Shown here: positions 19,809 through 29,509 of the stretch, piece after piece
How positions within the stretch are numbered: the first letter of the stretch is position 1
How the letters are laid out: the number at the start of each line of letters is the position of its first letter
Source: Catalinimonas alkaloidigena
GTDB taxonomy: Bacteria; Bacteroidota; Bacteroidia; Cytophagales; Flexibacteraceae
Length of the DNA stretch: 64,000 bases
Direction: 5' to 3'
Assembly (NCBI RefSeq): GCF_900100765.1
Contig: NZ_FNFO01000007.1
Coordinates: forward strand, 248,001 to 312,000
Program-made: the position numbers and the translations under genes
The notes under the pieces: generated by a model
What the model saw: the letters and a program-made list of their open reading frames with translations, nothing else
Told to the model about the DNA's origin: nothing
Database searches by the model: none

Positions 19809-20183
19809 TTATTCTGTTTCGATATGCGTAACGCGGGCGTCTCCCCAAAGGTGCTCCAGATCGTAGAATTGCCGTTTGTCTTTGCGGAAAACGTGCGCCA
19901 CCGCGTCGGCGTAATCAATCAAAATCCATTCCCGGTTGGTTTTTCCTTCCACATGCCAGGGCTGTTCTTTAGTGGCTTTGTAAACCAATTCCTGTACCGA
20001 ATCGGTGATGGCGTCTACCTGTGTATCGGAATTTCCGGAGCAGATCACAAAATAATCTGCCACGGCATTGCCCACGTGGCGCAGGTCGAGAATGGTGATC
20101 TGGGAGGCTTTCTTATCTTGCATTCCCTGTACAATCAACTCGGCGAGTTGTTGGCTGGTCTGCGGTTTTTGTGACGTAGTCAA
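19809..20183 (-). CDS. rsfS: Ribosomal silencing factor RsfS
   Basis: A protein of about 124 residues in the Iojap/RsfS family, which binds uL14 on the large ribosomal subunit and blocks subunit joining when nutrients are short. The family signatures ITILDLRHVGNAVADYFVICSG and HVEGKTNREWILIDYADAVAHVF are clear. I placed the start at the TTG at 20183 (TTSQKPQTSQQLAEL) because the frame upstream to an ATG at 20243 adds 20 unlikely residues; this start is a guess. It is divergent from birA and upstream of ftsH. Confidence 0.88.
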   Translation of the reverse strand: MTTSQKPQTSQQLAELIVQGMQDKKASQITILDLRHVGNAVADYFVICSGNSDTQVDAITDSVQELVYKATKEQPWHVEGKTNREWILIDYADAVAHVFRKDKRQFYDLEHLWGDARVTHIETE

Positions 20184-20268
20184 TAATGTGAACTTGTTAG
20201 TGGAAAAAAGGCATGGAGATCTCCCAAAGAGGTCTTTTTGCAAATAACTTAAAAAAGGTCAGATAACC

Positions 20269-21045
20269 TTGAACAATATTCCCGCCAATACGGTATTTAT
20301 CGGTCACCATCGCCTGAATCTGCCATCTTGTCACTCAACGAATGACGAATGCGCGCTATTGCTCCAACAGGGAAAGGCCTTTGAAGGAACCCTCATCAGC
20401 ACCGATCACCAGACCGCCGGGCGGGGGCAGCGGGGCAACCAGTGGGAGTCGGCCGCGAACCAGAACCTGACGTTTTCGGTGGTGCTGCTGCCTACCTTTT
20501 TGCGTGCCGACGAACAGTTTCTACTAAGCATGGCCGTAGCCGTAGGTGTACGCGAAGGGCTGGCCCGTTTGGACCACCCGGCGCTCGACCCGGCAGCGCT
20601 GTCCGTCAAATGGCCCAACGACATTTACTACCAGGATCAGAAACTAGGCGGCCTGCTGTTGGAAAACACCGTCCGTCAGGTCTCTCTTCAACACACGATA
20701 GCCGGAATTGGTTTGAATGTCAACCAAGCAAATTTTGCCGTGGCGAAGGCGACTTCTCTGTTTCTGCTCACGGGCACGGCCTGGGATCGGGAAGAAGTGC
20801 TGCAAAGCGTAGTGCAGGGCGTGGAGCGGCAGTACCTCCAGTTGCGAAACGGACAGCGCGATACGCTCCGGGCGCACTACCTGCGGCACCTGTACCGCTA
20901 TCAGGAAGTGCATCGGTTTCGGGAGACCGACGGGCGCACATTTGCGGGCGAAGTAGTAGGCGTTTCTCCGCAGGGACATCTGGTGATCCGCGAAGAGACC
21001 CAACTCCGCCGTTTTGGCATGAAGGAGATCGAATTTCTGGACTAG
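20269..21045 (+). CDS. birA: Biotin--[acetyl-CoA-carboxylase] ligase
   Basis: A 258-residue biotin protein ligase of the short type without an N-terminal DNA-binding domain, so it is not expected to be a repressor. The catalytic [11 protein letters not shown] loop and the [19 protein letters not shown] motif are intact, and the C-terminal SH3-like cap ends in KEIEFLD. The start is TTG at 20269; no ATG precedes the family homology. It is convergent with purL and overlaps it by 4 bases. Confidence 0.93.
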   Translation: MNNIPANTVFIGHHRLNLPSCHSTNDECALLLQQGKAFEGTLISTDHQTAGRGQRGNQWESAANQNLTFSVVLLPTFLRADEQFLLSMAVAVGVREGLARLDHPALDPAALSVKWPNDIYYQDQKLGGLLLENTVRQVSLQHTIAGIGLNVNQANFAVAKATSLFLLTGTAWDREEVLQSVVQGVERQYLQLRNGQRDTLRAHYLRHLYRYQEVHRFRETDGRTFAGEVVGVSPQGHLVIREETQLRRFGMKEIEFLD

Positions 21046-23252
21046 CGTAGCAGCGAGGGCAGCGTGCTTTCGTGCAGGTCGATGGCTTCTTCGGTACTCA
21101 GCCACACCTTTCCGTCCAACACAAAACCCGTTGGGGTCACTTGCCCCAGCCACTGATACGCGACACCGACTGCGGCTTCGAACGCTTCCTTGTGTTCGCG
21201 CTTGACCGATACCACCACCCGGCTCTGGCTCTCGCCGAAGTAAAAGATGTCGCCGCGCAAGTCCGTTTTGTTTTCTACCGTAAAGCCAAGCTGGCCCGGC
21301 ATGGCCGCTTCGGCCAGCGCCACGAACAGCCCGCCGTCCGATACATCGTGCGCCGACCGGATCAACTTCTGCTGAATTAGGCTTTTGATTGCCGCCTGCA
21401 CGTCGTATTCCTCTTGAAGGTCGAACGCCGGGGCCGGCGATTTTTTCACCTTGTGGTATGAATACAGGTATTCGGAGCTGGCGAGGTCCTTTTTCGGCGT
21501 ACCAATCAGGTAGATCAGGTCACCGGCTTCGCGGAAATGGAGCGTCATGCGGTTGGCTACGTCGTCCATCAAACCCAGCATCCCTATGGTTGGCGTGGGG
21601 AACACCGGCCCTTCGTCCGACGACTGGTTGTAGAAGCTGACGTTGCCGCCCGTTACGGGCGTATTAAACTGCTCGCAGCCTTTTTTCATGCCTTTGATGG
21701 CCGACACAAACTGCCAGTAAACCTCCGGAACGTACGGATTGCCGAAGTTGAGGCAGTTGGTGATGGCAACCGGCTCGCCGCCGCTGCACACGATGTTGCG
21801 GGCCGCTTCGGCCACGGCGATGGCGCATCCTTCTTCGGGGTCGGCGTTGACGTAGCGCGAGTTGCAGTCGACCGTGATGACGATGGCCTTGTTGGTGTCT
21901 TTGATGCGCACCACGGCCGCGTCCGACGGTTGGTTGGTGCTCATGTTGTCGGTGCCGACCATCGAGTCGTACTGTTGGCTGACCCAGTTGCGCGAGCAGA
22001 TGTTGGGGTGCGACAGCAGGTGCCGTGCCACGGCCGGATAGTCGGTCGGTTCGGCCACCGCATCGATGTCAAATTTCTTGAACTCCTGGTAGTAGGCCGG
22101 TTCGCGGTACTCGCGGTGGTACACCGGCGCGCCGCCACCCAGCACGAGGTCGTGGGCCGGTACGTCGGCCACCAGTTCGCCGTGCATGTGAAACTTGAGG
22201 CGTTTGGTGTCGGTCACCACGCCGATCTGCGCGCAGTTCAGGTCCCACTTGTCGAAGATGGCTTTGACTTCGGCCTCGGCACCTTTCTTCACCACGATCA
22301 GCATCCGCTCCTGCGATTCCGACAGCAGGATTTCGAACGGTACCATGCCTTCCTGCCGCATCGGTACTTTGTCGAGCCAGATGTCCATGCCGTGTTCACC
22401 CTTGGCGCTCATTTCTGACGTGGAGCAAATAATGCCCGCCGCGCCCATGTCCTGAATGCCGATCACCTGTTTGGTGGCCAGTACTTCGAGCGTGGCTTCC
22501 AGCAAAAGCTTCTCCATGAACGGATCGCCGACCTGTACCGAAGGCAAATCTTTCGCGGAGTCTTCCGTGATGTCTTTCGAGGCGAAGGCCGCCCCGTGAA
22601 TGCCGTCTTTGCCCGTGGCCGAGCCGACGATGAACACCGGATTGCCCACGCCGTACGAGGTGGCGCTGGCCGTCATGTCCGTTTTCACGATGCCCGCCGA
22701 AAAGGCGTTGACCAGCGGATTGACGTGGTAGCAGTCGTCGAAGTAAATTTCGCCGCCCACGGTCGGGATGCCGAACGCATTACCGTAGTCGCCGATGCCT
22801 TTCACCACGCCTTTAATCAGCCATTGGGTCCGGGCTTTTTTCGGATCGCCGAAGCGCAGCGAGTTGAGTTGCGCCACGGGCCGCGCGCCCATTGTGAAAA
22901 TGTCGCGGTTAATGCCGCCTACGCCCGTCGCGGCGCCCTGGTATGGTTCCAGCGCCGACGGGTGGTTGTGCGATTCGATTTTGAAACTGCAGGCCAGCCC
23001 GTCGCCAATGTCGACCAGTCCGGCGTTTTCTTCTCCCGCTTTCGCCAGCATCCGCTCTGAGTCGCGCGGCAGGGTTTTGAGCCACACAATCGAGTTTTTG
23101 TACGAACAGTGTTCGGACCACATCACCGAGAAAATGCTCAGTTCCGTGAAATTGGGCTGGCGTCCCAGAATTTCGCAGATGCGGTCGTATTCTTCGGGCA
23201 GGAGGCCCAGTTGCTGGGCGGTGTCGACGGTCGGCAGGTCTTGTACAGGCAT
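21042..23252 (-). CDS. purL: Phosphoribosylformylglycinamidine synthase subunit PurL (small type)
   Basis: A 736-residue protein, the small-type PurL that makes the ATP-dependent amidination of FGAR only as a complex with PurS and PurQ. The N-terminal [14 protein letters not shown] with the conserved His, and the nucleotide-binding region [21 protein letters not shown], are clear. It lacks the glutaminase domain of the 1300-residue type. A purS gene lies at 62665-62922; no purQ was seen in the window. It is monocistronic and overlaps the convergent birA end. Confidence 0.96.
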   Translation of the reverse strand: MPVQDLPTVDTAQQLGLLPEEYDRICEILGRQPNFTELSIFSVMWSEHCSYKNSIVWLKTLPRDSERMLAKAGEENAGLVDIGDGLACSFKIESHNHPSALEPYQGAATGVGGINRDIFTMGARPVAQLNSLRFGDPKKARTQWLIKGVVKGIGDYGNAFGIPTVGGEIYFDDCYHVNPLVNAFSAGIVKTDMTASATSYGVGNPVFIVGSATGKDGIHGAAFASKDITEDSAKDLPSVQVGDPFMEKLLLEATLEVLATKQVIGIQDMGAAGIICSTSEMSAKGEHGMDIWLDKVPMRQEGMVPFEILLSESQERMLIVVKKGAEAEVKAIFDKWDLNCAQIGVVTDTKRLKFHMHGELVADVPAHDLVLGGGAPVYHREYREPAYYQEFKKFDIDAVAEPTDYPAVARHLLSHPNICSRNWVSQQYDSMVGTDNMSTNQPSDAAVVRIKDTNKAIVITVDCNSRYVNADPEEGCAIAVAEAARNIVCSGGEPVAITNCLNFGNPYVPEVYWQFVSAIKGMKKGCEQFNTPVTGGNVSFYNQSSDEGPVFPTPTIGMLGLMDDVANRMTLHFREAGDLIYLIGTPKKDLASSEYLYSYHKVKKSPAPAFDLQEEYDVQAAIKSLIQQKLIRSAHDVSDGGLFVALAEAAMPGQLGFTVENKTDLRGDIFYFGESQSRVVVSVKREHKEAFEAAVGVAYQWLGQVTPTGFVLDGKVWLSTEEAIDLHESTLPSLLR

Positions 23253-23349
23253 GAGAAGAATTGGATTTCAGCCGCAAAACTAACCCAAAAGTAAAAATGG
23301 AATGGCCGCCACCCGGATTAATCTGCAACCGCACACCTCAGACCGAAAA

Positions 23350-23376
23350 AAGGCAGCCCCCGGCGGAGGCTGCCTT
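23350..23376 (-). terminator. Terminator of the blaI-blaR1 operon
   Basis: AAGGCAGCC and GGCTGCCTT form a perfect 9-bp stem with a 9-base loop; on the minus strand it is followed by TTTT. Confidence 0.85.
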
Positions 23377-23398
23377 GTTATATGCACAAGGAGGACGA

Positions 23399-24937
23399 TC
23401 AGCACTGATCCTTGGGCAGGAGCGATAATGGGAGGAAACTGCGGGTAGGGTGGGAGAACAAAGACGAGGTTTTGTCGTCTAGCTTAAACATAATCGGCAG
23501 TACCATCTTCACCTTCACGGCCTGGCCGCTTTGCTTGCCGGGATTCCAGTTGGGCATCTCGCTGACCACACGCACCGCCTCGGCGTCGCAGCCCGCGCCA
23601 ATGCCTTTGACGGATTTCACGTTGGAGATCGTCCCGTCTTTCTCAATGATGAATTCCACGAATACGCGCCCTTCGATGCCCATCCGACGGGCCTGGGCGG
23701 GGTAAGCGAGGTTTTCCTGCAAGTAGCTGGTGACTGCCTCCATGCCACCGACGGGGGCAGGTTGCTCTTCCACAACCAGAAAGACTTCGTCGCTGGGCGA
23801 TTGATTCAGCGCGTTTTGCTGATCGAGTTCATGCAGCCGGTCGAACAGCGCCCGGATGTTTTGCTTGTCTGCGGGCGTCGCTTCCGGAAGCGCAACGCCC
23901 AATTCGCGCAGCTTGGCGTCGGGGATTGTGAAATACTCAATCTCCTCACCGTACTTTTCTTTGTACCGGGTTAGTTCCTGGTTGATGGCTTCTTCGTCCA
24001 TCTGAGCGATGGTAGTTGCAGCGGTGGGTTCGGCCGACGCGGTGCTGTCTTGTTCGCAGCTCACCAGGACACCGAGGGTCAGGGCGATGGCCACTGCGGC
24101 CGCGCCTTTCCACCAGGCCAGGGGAACATGATTTTTCTGTAACATGGTGATTCTTTGTTTGATATGAAATTGATGAAACGAGTGGGTAAGCGAGAGGCCC
24201 GCGCCGGCCAGGGCCTGTTGTGCCAGCAGGCGCGCGTAGGAGGTCGGCGATTGGGAGGCAACCGTACGGCGATCGGCGATGAACTCGTGCAACTCGCGCA
24301 GGTCGCGTTCGATGAGGTAGACCGCAGGGTGAAACCAGAAGCAAATCTTGACGAGGTTGAGCCCCAGCACGTCCCAGGAATGAAGTCCCCGGATGTGGGC
24401 CTCCTCGTGGGCGATCAGGGCGCGCTGTGACGCTTCGTCCAGGTCGGGCGCGGGGGCCAGACACAGGTAACGGAAGAACGAAAACGTAGGAAGGTGGTCA
24501 GCCAGCTGCACGACCCGGTAATCGGTCGCTTGCGTTTGGCGGCCCCGTCGGATGCAGGCAAGCACCTTCGCGGTACGGTACACCAAGAAGGCCGCACTGC
24601 CCAGCATGCCCGCCAGGTAAATCCCCCACCCGAGGGCCGCTGGGGAAGGCAGCGGCAACCCGGTGCGCGTCGCCGAAATCTGCACTTCAGGGAGCCAGAG
24701 CCGCTGGGCCTGGGCCGACACGCGTTCCAGAAACATCGGTGCCGCTACATCGCCTGCGAACGCCGCCGGCCACGAGACGTGGATCAGGGGCAACCCGACC
24801 GAGAGCACCGTCGCGCCCAGCAGAAAGAAGCGGTTGAAGCCCAGATGCGTGGCCCTGCGAAACAGCAGGCCGTAGACGCCGTACCACACAACCAGGCAAA
24901 AGCTGGCTTCCAGTAAGTAAGTGAGGAATGGATTCAT
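23399..24937 (-). CDS. BlaR1/MecR1-type M56 metallopeptidase with C-terminal TonB domain
   Basis: A 512-residue membrane protein from the ATG at 24937 (MNPFLTYLLEASF). The N-terminal half has several TM helices and the M56 site HEEAHIRGLHSWD. Another TM segment (AAAVAIALTLGVLVSCEQ) leads to a periplasmic linker and a TonB C-terminal domain (YPAQARRMGIEGRVFVEFII to VVSEMPNWNPGKQSG). This architecture replaces the penicillin sensor of true BlaR1 and is common in Bacteroidota. It should cleave or signal to the BlaI repressor encoded two genes upstream. The ligand is unknown. Confidence 0.88.
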   Translation of the reverse strand: MNPFLTYLLEASFCLVVWYGVYGLLFRRATHLGFNRFFLLGATVLSVGLPLIHVSWPAAFAGDVAAPMFLERVSAQAQRLWLPEVQISATRTGLPLPSPAALGWGIYLAGMLGSAAFLVYRTAKVLACIRRGRQTQATDYRVVQLADHLPTFSFFRYLCLAPAPDLDEASQRALIAHEEAHIRGLHSWDVLGLNLVKICFWFHPAVYLIERDLRELHEFIADRRTVASQSPTSYARLLAQQALAGAGLSLTHSFHQFHIKQRITMLQKNHVPLAWWKGAAAVAIALTLGVLVSCEQDSTASAEPTAATTIAQMDEEAINQELTRYKEKYGEEIEYFTIPDAKLRELGVALPEATPADKQNIRALFDRLHELDQQNALNQSPSDEVFLVVEEQPAPVGGMEAVTSYLQENLAYPAQARRMGIEGRVFVEFIIEKDGTISNVKSVKGIGAGCDAEAVRVVSEMPNWNPGKQSGQAVKVKMVLPIMFKLDDKTSSLFSHPTRSFLPLSLLPKDQC

Positions 24938-24979
24938 GGTTTCGTGCATGAGGTGTTCGGGAAAACAGGGCAATGAATT

Positions 24980-25996
24980 TTACTCGTGAGGCGACCAACT
25001 GGAACTACTGGCAACCACGAGGTTCTGATGTACAATCAATTCAGTAACAGGGAATCGGAGGGGCATGCCTCGGCTAGAGGGCGTCCAACCGGTGACTGCG
25101 CTTCGCTTGTACACGCCGTCCCACTGGCCAGCCAGTACGGCCTGATGGCTCCGCTTTACCTGGAAGGTATAGAGTCCGTCGGGTAATCCCTTTTGTGCGC
25201 TGATCCAGGTAAGTCCTTGGTCGTCCGACGTGAACAACTCGTTATAGGCCAAGGCATAAAGTGTATGACCATCTGTACTGATGTTGTGCAACGCACGATC
25301 CGCCATGATAGGCTGCCACTGTTTCCGGTGTTGATCAGATTTGAAAGCACCTTGATTGGTGCCGATGTAGAACTCGCCATCCAGGGCCGTGATGCCGTTG
25401 ACTTGCAGATGAGGAGTACGATACACCGCCCGCCATTCGTGCTTGGCCGCATCCAGTACGTACAACCCTTCGTTTGTCCCAACGAATAACTGATGATCGA
25501 TTTCTGTAAACCGCCGGATTGTCAGATTGCTAAGGCCCTGGTTATAGGGTTTCCACGACTGTCCCTCGTCAGTTGAGAGAAAGACGCCACTCCCCTGAGT
25601 GCCGACAAAAAAACTGTCGTGATAGAAGGCAAGAGCATCCAGTTTGTGCTTCGTCTCCGGGAGCGTAGGGGTGGGTTGCCAGACATGCCGTCGAAAATCG
25701 TACAAGAAAAGCCCGTGTTCTTGTGTAGTGACTCCGAGCCACGCTTCCGAAGCTGCCATGTCGCTCAGGTGCAATGCTTTAGGTAATCCTTTGCTGTGAT
25801 TTGTCCAGGTTGCGCCATCGTCGGTCGAGAAGTAGATGAGTCCCCGTTCAATCCCCTGCTTCCTCTCTTTTGCGAGGCCTTGCTTCTCCACAGATGTACC
25901 AGCCTGGCGGACGGCCCTTTCCTGTTTCTGTGCAGGAGGCGCTTCCAGGAAGAAAACTACGTTGGCAATAAGTAACAGGGATAGAGGCGATTTCAT
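24980..25996 (-). CDS. Exported Asp-box (BNR) beta-propeller protein within the blaI-blaR1 operon
   Basis: A 338-residue protein with a signal peptide (MKSPLSLLLIANVVFFLEA). Asp-box repeats S-x-D-x-G-x-x-W are visible as STDDGATW, STDEGQSW and TSDDQGLTW, between blades such as FVGTNEGLYVLDAAKHEW. The fold would be a periplasmic propeller resembling photosystem-assembly YCF48 or sialidase-like sensors. It lies between blaI (43 bases) and the M56/TonB gene (42 bases) on the same strand and so is part of the operon. It may be a sensor or substrate-binding partner of the M56 protein; that is inference. Confidence 0.7.
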   Translation of the reverse strand: MKSPLSLLLIANVVFFLEAPPAQKQERAVRQAGTSVEKQGLAKERKQGIERGLIYFSTDDGATWTNHSKGLPKALHLSDMAASEAWLGVTTQEHGLFLYDFRRHVWQPTPTLPETKHKLDALAFYHDSFFVGTQGSGVFLSTDEGQSWKPYNQGLSNLTIRRFTEIDHQLFVGTNEGLYVLDAAKHEWRAVYRTPHLQVNGITALDGEFYIGTNQGAFKSDQHRKQWQPIMADRALHNISTDGHTLYALAYNELFTSDDQGLTWISAQKGLPDGLYTFQVKRSHQAVLAGQWDGVYKRSAVTGWTPSSRGMPLRFPVTELIVHQNLVVASSSSWSPHE

Positions 25997-26039
25997 GGCT
26001 ATTGTTCAGGAAGTGGTAACCGTGATGTGGCTAAAGTCG

Positions 26040-26411
26040 CTACTCTTCCGGTTGGATGTCGTCCTTTAGGTAGCGCATCAGTTCGTCGACTTCCTTCAGG
26101 CTGAGGTTTTCTTCCTTGGCGAAAAAGGAGACCATCTGGCGGAACGAGCCGTTGAAATAGCGGCCCATCAGGCTTTTGAGAAATTGCTTCCGGTACGTGT
26201 CGCGGTCAATCCGCGGGAAGTATTCGTGCGTTTTGCCATAGGCTTTGTGACCCACGAACTCCTTTTTCTCCAGAATGCGCACGATGGTCGAAACCGTGTT
26301 GTACGCGGGCTTGGGTTCGGGGAGTTCTTCGATGATGTCTTTGACAAAGGCCTTCCCCAACTGCCAGAGCACCTGCATGATCTCTTCTTCGGCTTTGGTT
26401 AATTCTTTCAT
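26040..26411 (-). CDS. BlaI/MecI/CopY family transcriptional repressor
   Basis: A 123-residue winged-helix protein: LTKAEEEIMQVLWQLGKAFVKDI, then the recognition region PAYNTVSTIVRILEKKEFVGHKAYGKTHEY, and a C-terminal dimerisation helix. These repressors are inactivated by proteolysis that follows activation of a BlaR1-type peptidase. It is the first gene of a three-gene operon with the propeller and M56/TonB genes, and a perfect palindromic operator lies just upstream, so autoregulation is likely. Confidence 0.93.
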   Translation of the reverse strand: MKELTKAEEEIMQVLWQLGKAFVKDIIEELPEPKPAYNTVSTIVRILEKKEFVGHKAYGKTHEYFPRIDRDTYRKQFLKSLMGRYFNGSFRQMVSFFAKEENLSLKEVDELMRYLKDDIQPEE

Positions 26412-26423
26412 GCTTACAAGGTA

Positions 26424-26441
26424 AAACTAATTTTTTAGTTT
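26424..26441 (-). promoter_or_regulatory. Probable BlaI operator
   Basis: AAACTAATTTTTTAGTTT is a perfect inverted repeat (7-bp arms, 4-base spacer) 13 bases before the blaI ATG. A further half site, TTAGTTT, occurs at 26455-26461. On the minus strand TACCTTGT (26423-26416), a near match to the -7 consensus, abuts the palindrome, so a bound repressor would block the promoter. Confidence 0.65.
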
Positions 26442-26474
26442 AAAAACGAAGGTCTTAGTTTTTTTGTTGCGATG

Positions 26475-26504
26475 CATAAAAAAAGACGCCCCGAAGAGCG
26501 TCTT
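26475..26504 (-). terminator. Terminator of the 26536-27273 gene
   Basis: On the minus strand AAGACGC and GCGTCTT (26504-26483) form a 7-bp stem with an 8-base loop, followed by seven T residues. Confidence 0.85.
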
Positions 26505-26535
26505 ACGCATGTGGTTATCAAAAGGGGTAAACGAA

Positions 26536-27273
26536 TCAGAAGCGCAAGCTAAGCGCCCCTAGGCCGTATTGCAGAAGTGTAAAATTGTAGACCTCGTCGT
26601 TGTCGGCACCTCCCTCCAGAAAGCGGTAGCCGATGCGGGCGGTTAGCTGATCGGTCACCTGGAAGGGCAGCGCCACCTCAAAATCGAAGGCCCGGCCCTG
26701 CGGCGAGGCCAGTCCGTCGCCTTCCACCAGCAACCCGAACCGCTCGGCGAACCGCCAGTTGAAGTAGAGGTTGATCAGCGGCACAAATCCGACGTTGCTT
26801 TTGCGGGCGCTGAGGCCTTCCTGTGCCACGTCGATGTACGCGTCGCGAATTTTGGCGGTGAGGCCCGCCCCCGCCCGGATGCGGTCGCTTTCGATAAAAT
26901 CGTAGCGGTAGGTAAGGCGGTACGAATTGAAGACATAGGTCAGCGTCGTAGGCTCCTCAGGACCAAAGGTGCTTCCCATGTAGGCAATCGGCTGGCGAAA
27001 GGCACCGGTGTACGTCAGCTGTAACGGCGCAAACAGCAGGAAGACGTTGTGCCGGTCGCCGAACCGATACCCCGCCCGAAAACGATAGTATACTTTCAGG
27101 CCGGTGCTCAGTTGCTCGTTGGCGTCGAACAGCGTTCCCCCGTCGCCCGGAATGCGAATGTCGTTGTAGGTGGGCATGACCAGCCCCGCTTCGGCATCGG
27201 CCAGTGCCTGGGCAAACAAGTTCCCCGAAAAGAAGAATAAGATCGAAAGTGGAAGGTAAAAAATGCGATTCAT
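26536..27273 (-). CDS. Outer-membrane beta-barrel hypothetical protein
   Basis: A 245-residue protein with a clear signal peptide (MNRIFYLPLSILFFFSGNLFAQ) and alternating amphipathic strands (TGLKVYYRFRAGYRFGD, LPFQVTDQLTARIGYRFLEGG) that end in an aromatic residue (GLGALSLRF), the usual end of an outer-membrane barrel. I know similar Bacteroidota proteins only as hypothetical. It has its own terminator and appears monocistronic. The repeated periodic strands support a barrel of 10-12 strands; transported substrate unknown. Confidence 0.7.
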   Translation of the reverse strand: MNRIFYLPLSILFFFSGNLFAQALADAEAGLVMPTYNDIRIPGDGGTLFDANEQLSTGLKVYYRFRAGYRFGDRHNVFLLFAPLQLTYTGAFRQPIAYMGSTFGPEEPTTLTYVFNSYRLTYRYDFIESDRIRAGAGLTAKIRDAYIDVAQEGLSARKSNVGFVPLINLYFNWRFAERFGLLVEGDGLASPQGRAFDFEVALPFQVTDQLTARIGYRFLEGGADNDEVYNFTLLQYGLGALSLRF

Positions 27274-27322
27274 CTCGTAGCTAGGTTTCTGTAGCTAACG
27301 AGTCAGCGCGGAGCGGGGTTAT

Positions 27323-27715
27323 TCAGCGAAACGTAATGAAGTAGTTCAGAACGAAATTCCAGAACGTAACGGCACCGATGGCCAGTAGCTTGGCCATGTA
27401 GAAGGGAACACGCATTTTGTCGTTCAGGACCCAGATCAGGAAGTTGTTGAGCAACAACCCCACGGCCGAAATCCCGATGAAGAGGCCGTATTGCCGCGCG
27501 ATGTGCGGGTCCTGGCTGGCAAAAGTCCAGATGCGGTTCAGGTAGTAGTTGGAAGTGGCAGCGGCCAGAAATCCCGCGCTGTTGGCGACGTATTTCTGGA
27601 TGCGCAACTGCTCTTTCAGGAGCCACGTAATGCCGAAATCGATAAAAACGCCCGAAAAGCCTACCACGGCGAAGCGGAGCATTTTATAGAATAAATCTTC
27701 GGTCAGTAGGCGCAT
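27323..27715 (-). CDS. GtrA-family membrane protein
   Basis: A 130-residue protein with four predicted TM helices. It matches the GtrA family: FAVVGFSGVFIDFGITWLL near the start and ATSNYYLNRIWTF in the second loop are characteristic. Members assist lipid-linked sugar translocation or attachment in glycosylation of O-antigen or other envelope glycans. No glycosyltransferase lies beside it, so the sugar pathway is unknown. The gene follows the adenosylhomocysteinase terminator. Confidence 0.9.
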   Translation of the reverse strand: MRLLTEDLFYKMLRFAVVGFSGVFIDFGITWLLKEQLRIQKYVANSAGFLAAATSNYYLNRIWTFASQDPHIARQYGLFIGISAVGLLLNNFLIWVLNDKMRVPFYMAKLLAIGAVTFWNFVLNYFITFR

Positions 27716-27734
27716 GTTGCCGCAATAATACAGA

Positions 27735-27766
27735 AAAAGCCCTCTGTGTCACCACAGAAGGCTTTT
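27735..27766 (-). terminator. Terminator after ahcY
   Basis: AAAAGCC and TCTGTG pair with CACAGA and GGCTTTT, with one unpaired base in each arm and a 4-base TCAC loop, just downstream of the ahcY stop codon. Confidence 0.85.
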
Positions 27767-27796
27767 CTATGCAAGTCTATACAGGCGGTTCGAGAC

Positions 27797-29104
27797 CTAG
27801 TAGCGGTACAGGTCGCTTTTGAACGGACCTTTTTTCTCTACGCCAATGTAGCTGGCCTGCTCGTCGGTCAGTTCTTCCAGTTCCACTCCGATTTTCGCCA
27901 GGTGGAAGGCGGCCACTTTCTCGTCGAGGTGTTTCGGCAGCGTATACACCTTGTTTTCGTAGTTCTCGTGGTTTTTCCAGAGCTCGATCTGGGCGAGCGT
28001 CTGGTTCGAGAACGAGTTCGACATGACGAACGAAGGGTGGCCTGTGGCACAACCCAGGTTCACCAGACGGCCTTCGGCCAGCACGATGATGTCGGTGCCG
28101 TCGATGGTGTATTTATCGACCTGTGGTTTGATTTCGACTTTGGTGTTGCCGTAGGTTTTGTTCAGCCACGCCATGTCGATCTCGTTGTCGAAGTGCCCGA
28201 TGTTGCAGACGATGGTTTTGTCTTTCATCTTCCGGAAATGCTTCTCGGTCAGGATCGACTTGTTGCCTGTTGCCGTCACGATGATGTCGGCGCGCGGTGC
28301 AGCACTTTCCATCTTTTTCACTTCGTAGCCGTCCATGGCGGCCTGCAAGGCGCAGATCGGGTCGATTTCCGTCACAATTACGCGTGCACCGGCACCGCGC
28401 AGCGAGGCTGCCGAGCCTTTGCCCACGTCACCGTAACCGGCCACTACCGCTACTTTACCGGCGATCATCACGTCGGTAGCGCGGCGAATGGCGTCTACAC
28501 ACGATTCTTTACAGCCGTATTTGTTATCGAATTTCGATTTGGTAACCGAGTCGTTTACGTTGATGGCCGGCATCGGCAGTGTACCTTTCCGCATGCGCTC
28601 GTACAGACGCATAACGCCGGTGGTCGTTTCTTCCGAAATCCCACGGATGTCTTTCACCAGTTCCGGGTATTTGTCCAACACCATGTTGGTCAGGTCACCG
28701 CCGTCGTCCAGGATCATGTTCAGGGGCTTGCGCTCCTCGCCGAAGAACAACGTTTGCTCGATGCACCAGTCGAACTCTTCTTCCGTCATGCCTTTCCAGG
28801 CGTAGACCGAAATTCCGGCCGCAGCGATGGCCGCAGCGGCATGGTCTTGCGTAGAGAAGATGTTGCACGACGACCAGGTAACTTCTGCACCCAACGCCAC
28901 CAACGTCTCGATCAACACCGCCGTCTGGATCGTCATGTGCAGACAGCCTGCAATGCGCGCTCCCTTCAATGGCTGCGAAGGACCGTACTCTTCCCGAATC
29001 GCCATCAGGCCGGGCATCTCGGCCTCGGCCAGCTCAATTTCTTTACGGCCCCAGTCGGCCAGCGCCAGGTCTTTGACCTTGTGCTTTACATACGTTTCAA
29101 CCAT
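27797..29104 (-). CDS. ahcY: Adenosylhomocysteinase
   Basis: A 435-residue NAD-dependent enzyme that splits S-adenosylhomocysteine to adenosine and homocysteine, keeping methyl-transfer reactions running. The substrate region [15 protein letters not shown], the [17 protein letters not shown] segment, the NAD-binding [10 protein letters not shown] and the C-terminal KSDLYRY are all present. I start it at the ATG at 29104 rather than the in-frame TTG at 29134, because that TTG lies inside a good -7 element and would precede the transcription start. Monocistronic with its own terminator. Confidence 0.97.
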   Translation of the reverse strand: MVETYVKHKVKDLALADWGRKEIELAEAEMPGLMAIREEYGPSQPLKGARIAGCLHMTIQTAVLIETLVALGAEVTWSSCNIFSTQDHAAAAIAAAGISVYAWKGMTEEEFDWCIEQTLFFGEERKPLNMILDDGGDLTNMVLDKYPELVKDIRGISEETTTGVMRLYERMRKGTLPMPAINVNDSVTKSKFDNKYGCKESCVDAIRRATDVMIAGKVAVVAGYGDVGKGSAASLRGAGARVIVTEIDPICALQAAMDGYEVKKMESAAPRADIIVTATGNKSILTEKHFRKMKDKTIVCNIGHFDNEIDMAWLNKTYGNTKVEIKPQVDKYTIDGTDIIVLAEGRLVNLGCATGHPSFVMSNSFSNQTLAQIELWKNHENYENKVYTLPKHLDEKVAAFHLAKIGVELEELTDEQASYIGVEKKGPFKSDLYRY

Positions 29105-29131
29105 AACTTGTTTAATTTCAGCGTTTACCTG

Positions 29132-29139
29132 CAAAGGTA
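29132..29139 (-). promoter_or_regulatory. ahcY promoter -7 element
   Basis: TACCTTTG on the minus strand matches TAnnTTTG. A TTG 17 bases upstream can serve as the -33 element. Transcription would start near 29125, about 20 bases before the ATG at 29104. Confidence 0.6.
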
Positions 29140-29262
29140 CTTATTTTGTCGCTTGGCAAGAAACGCCCGGATTAGCAAAGCGCCCCGCCCGATGTACCAT
29201 AATTTTTTGATGACATCGAACATTGTTTTTTTGAAGCGCGCGCTCTAACTTGCACGTCTTTA

Positions 29263-29276
29263 AAATTAGTCTAAAT
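29263..29276 (+). promoter_or_regulatory. Candidate metal-responsive operator before feoA
   Basis: AAATTAGTCTAAAT contains TTAG-T-CTAA, a short inverted repeat, 5 bases before the feoA ATG. The core resembles DtxR/MntR-type sites and the location suits iron control of feoAB, but the match is short and I cannot tell which regulator, if any, binds. Confidence 0.3.
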
Positions 29277-29281
29277 AAGCG

Positions 29282-29509
29282 ATGCGCCCTCGTAGTGTAG
29301 CCGATCTGCAAGTAGGAGAAAGTGCGAAAGTTTGTTCGTTTTGCGACGAGCCACTTTCGCTTAAGCTGCTGGAAATGGGTTGCTTACCGGGGAGCCAGGT
29401 GACACTCTGCCGCAAAGCCCCGCTGGGTTGCCCGCTTTATTTGCGCGTTCAAGACTACCACATTTCCATCCGGAAAGACGAAGCCGCGACTATTCTTTTG
29501 GACGTATGA
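29282..29509 (+). CDS. feoA: Ferrous iron transport protein FeoA
   Basis: A 75-residue SH3-like protein with the family pattern KLLEMGCLPGSQVTL and a C-terminal ISIRKDEAATILL. FeoA binds the cytosolic side of FeoB and stimulates ferrous iron uptake. Its stop codon overlaps the FeoB start (ATGA), so the two are translationally coupled. Confidence 0.93.
   Translation: MRPRSVADLQVGESAKVCSFCDEPLSLKLLEMGCLPGSQVTLCRKAPLGCPLYLRVQDYHISIRKDEAATILLDV

Noticed and set aside
29105-29281. SAH or SAM riboswitch upstream of ahcY
   Set aside because: The predicted transcription start is only about 20 bases before the ATG, leaving no room for an aptamer.
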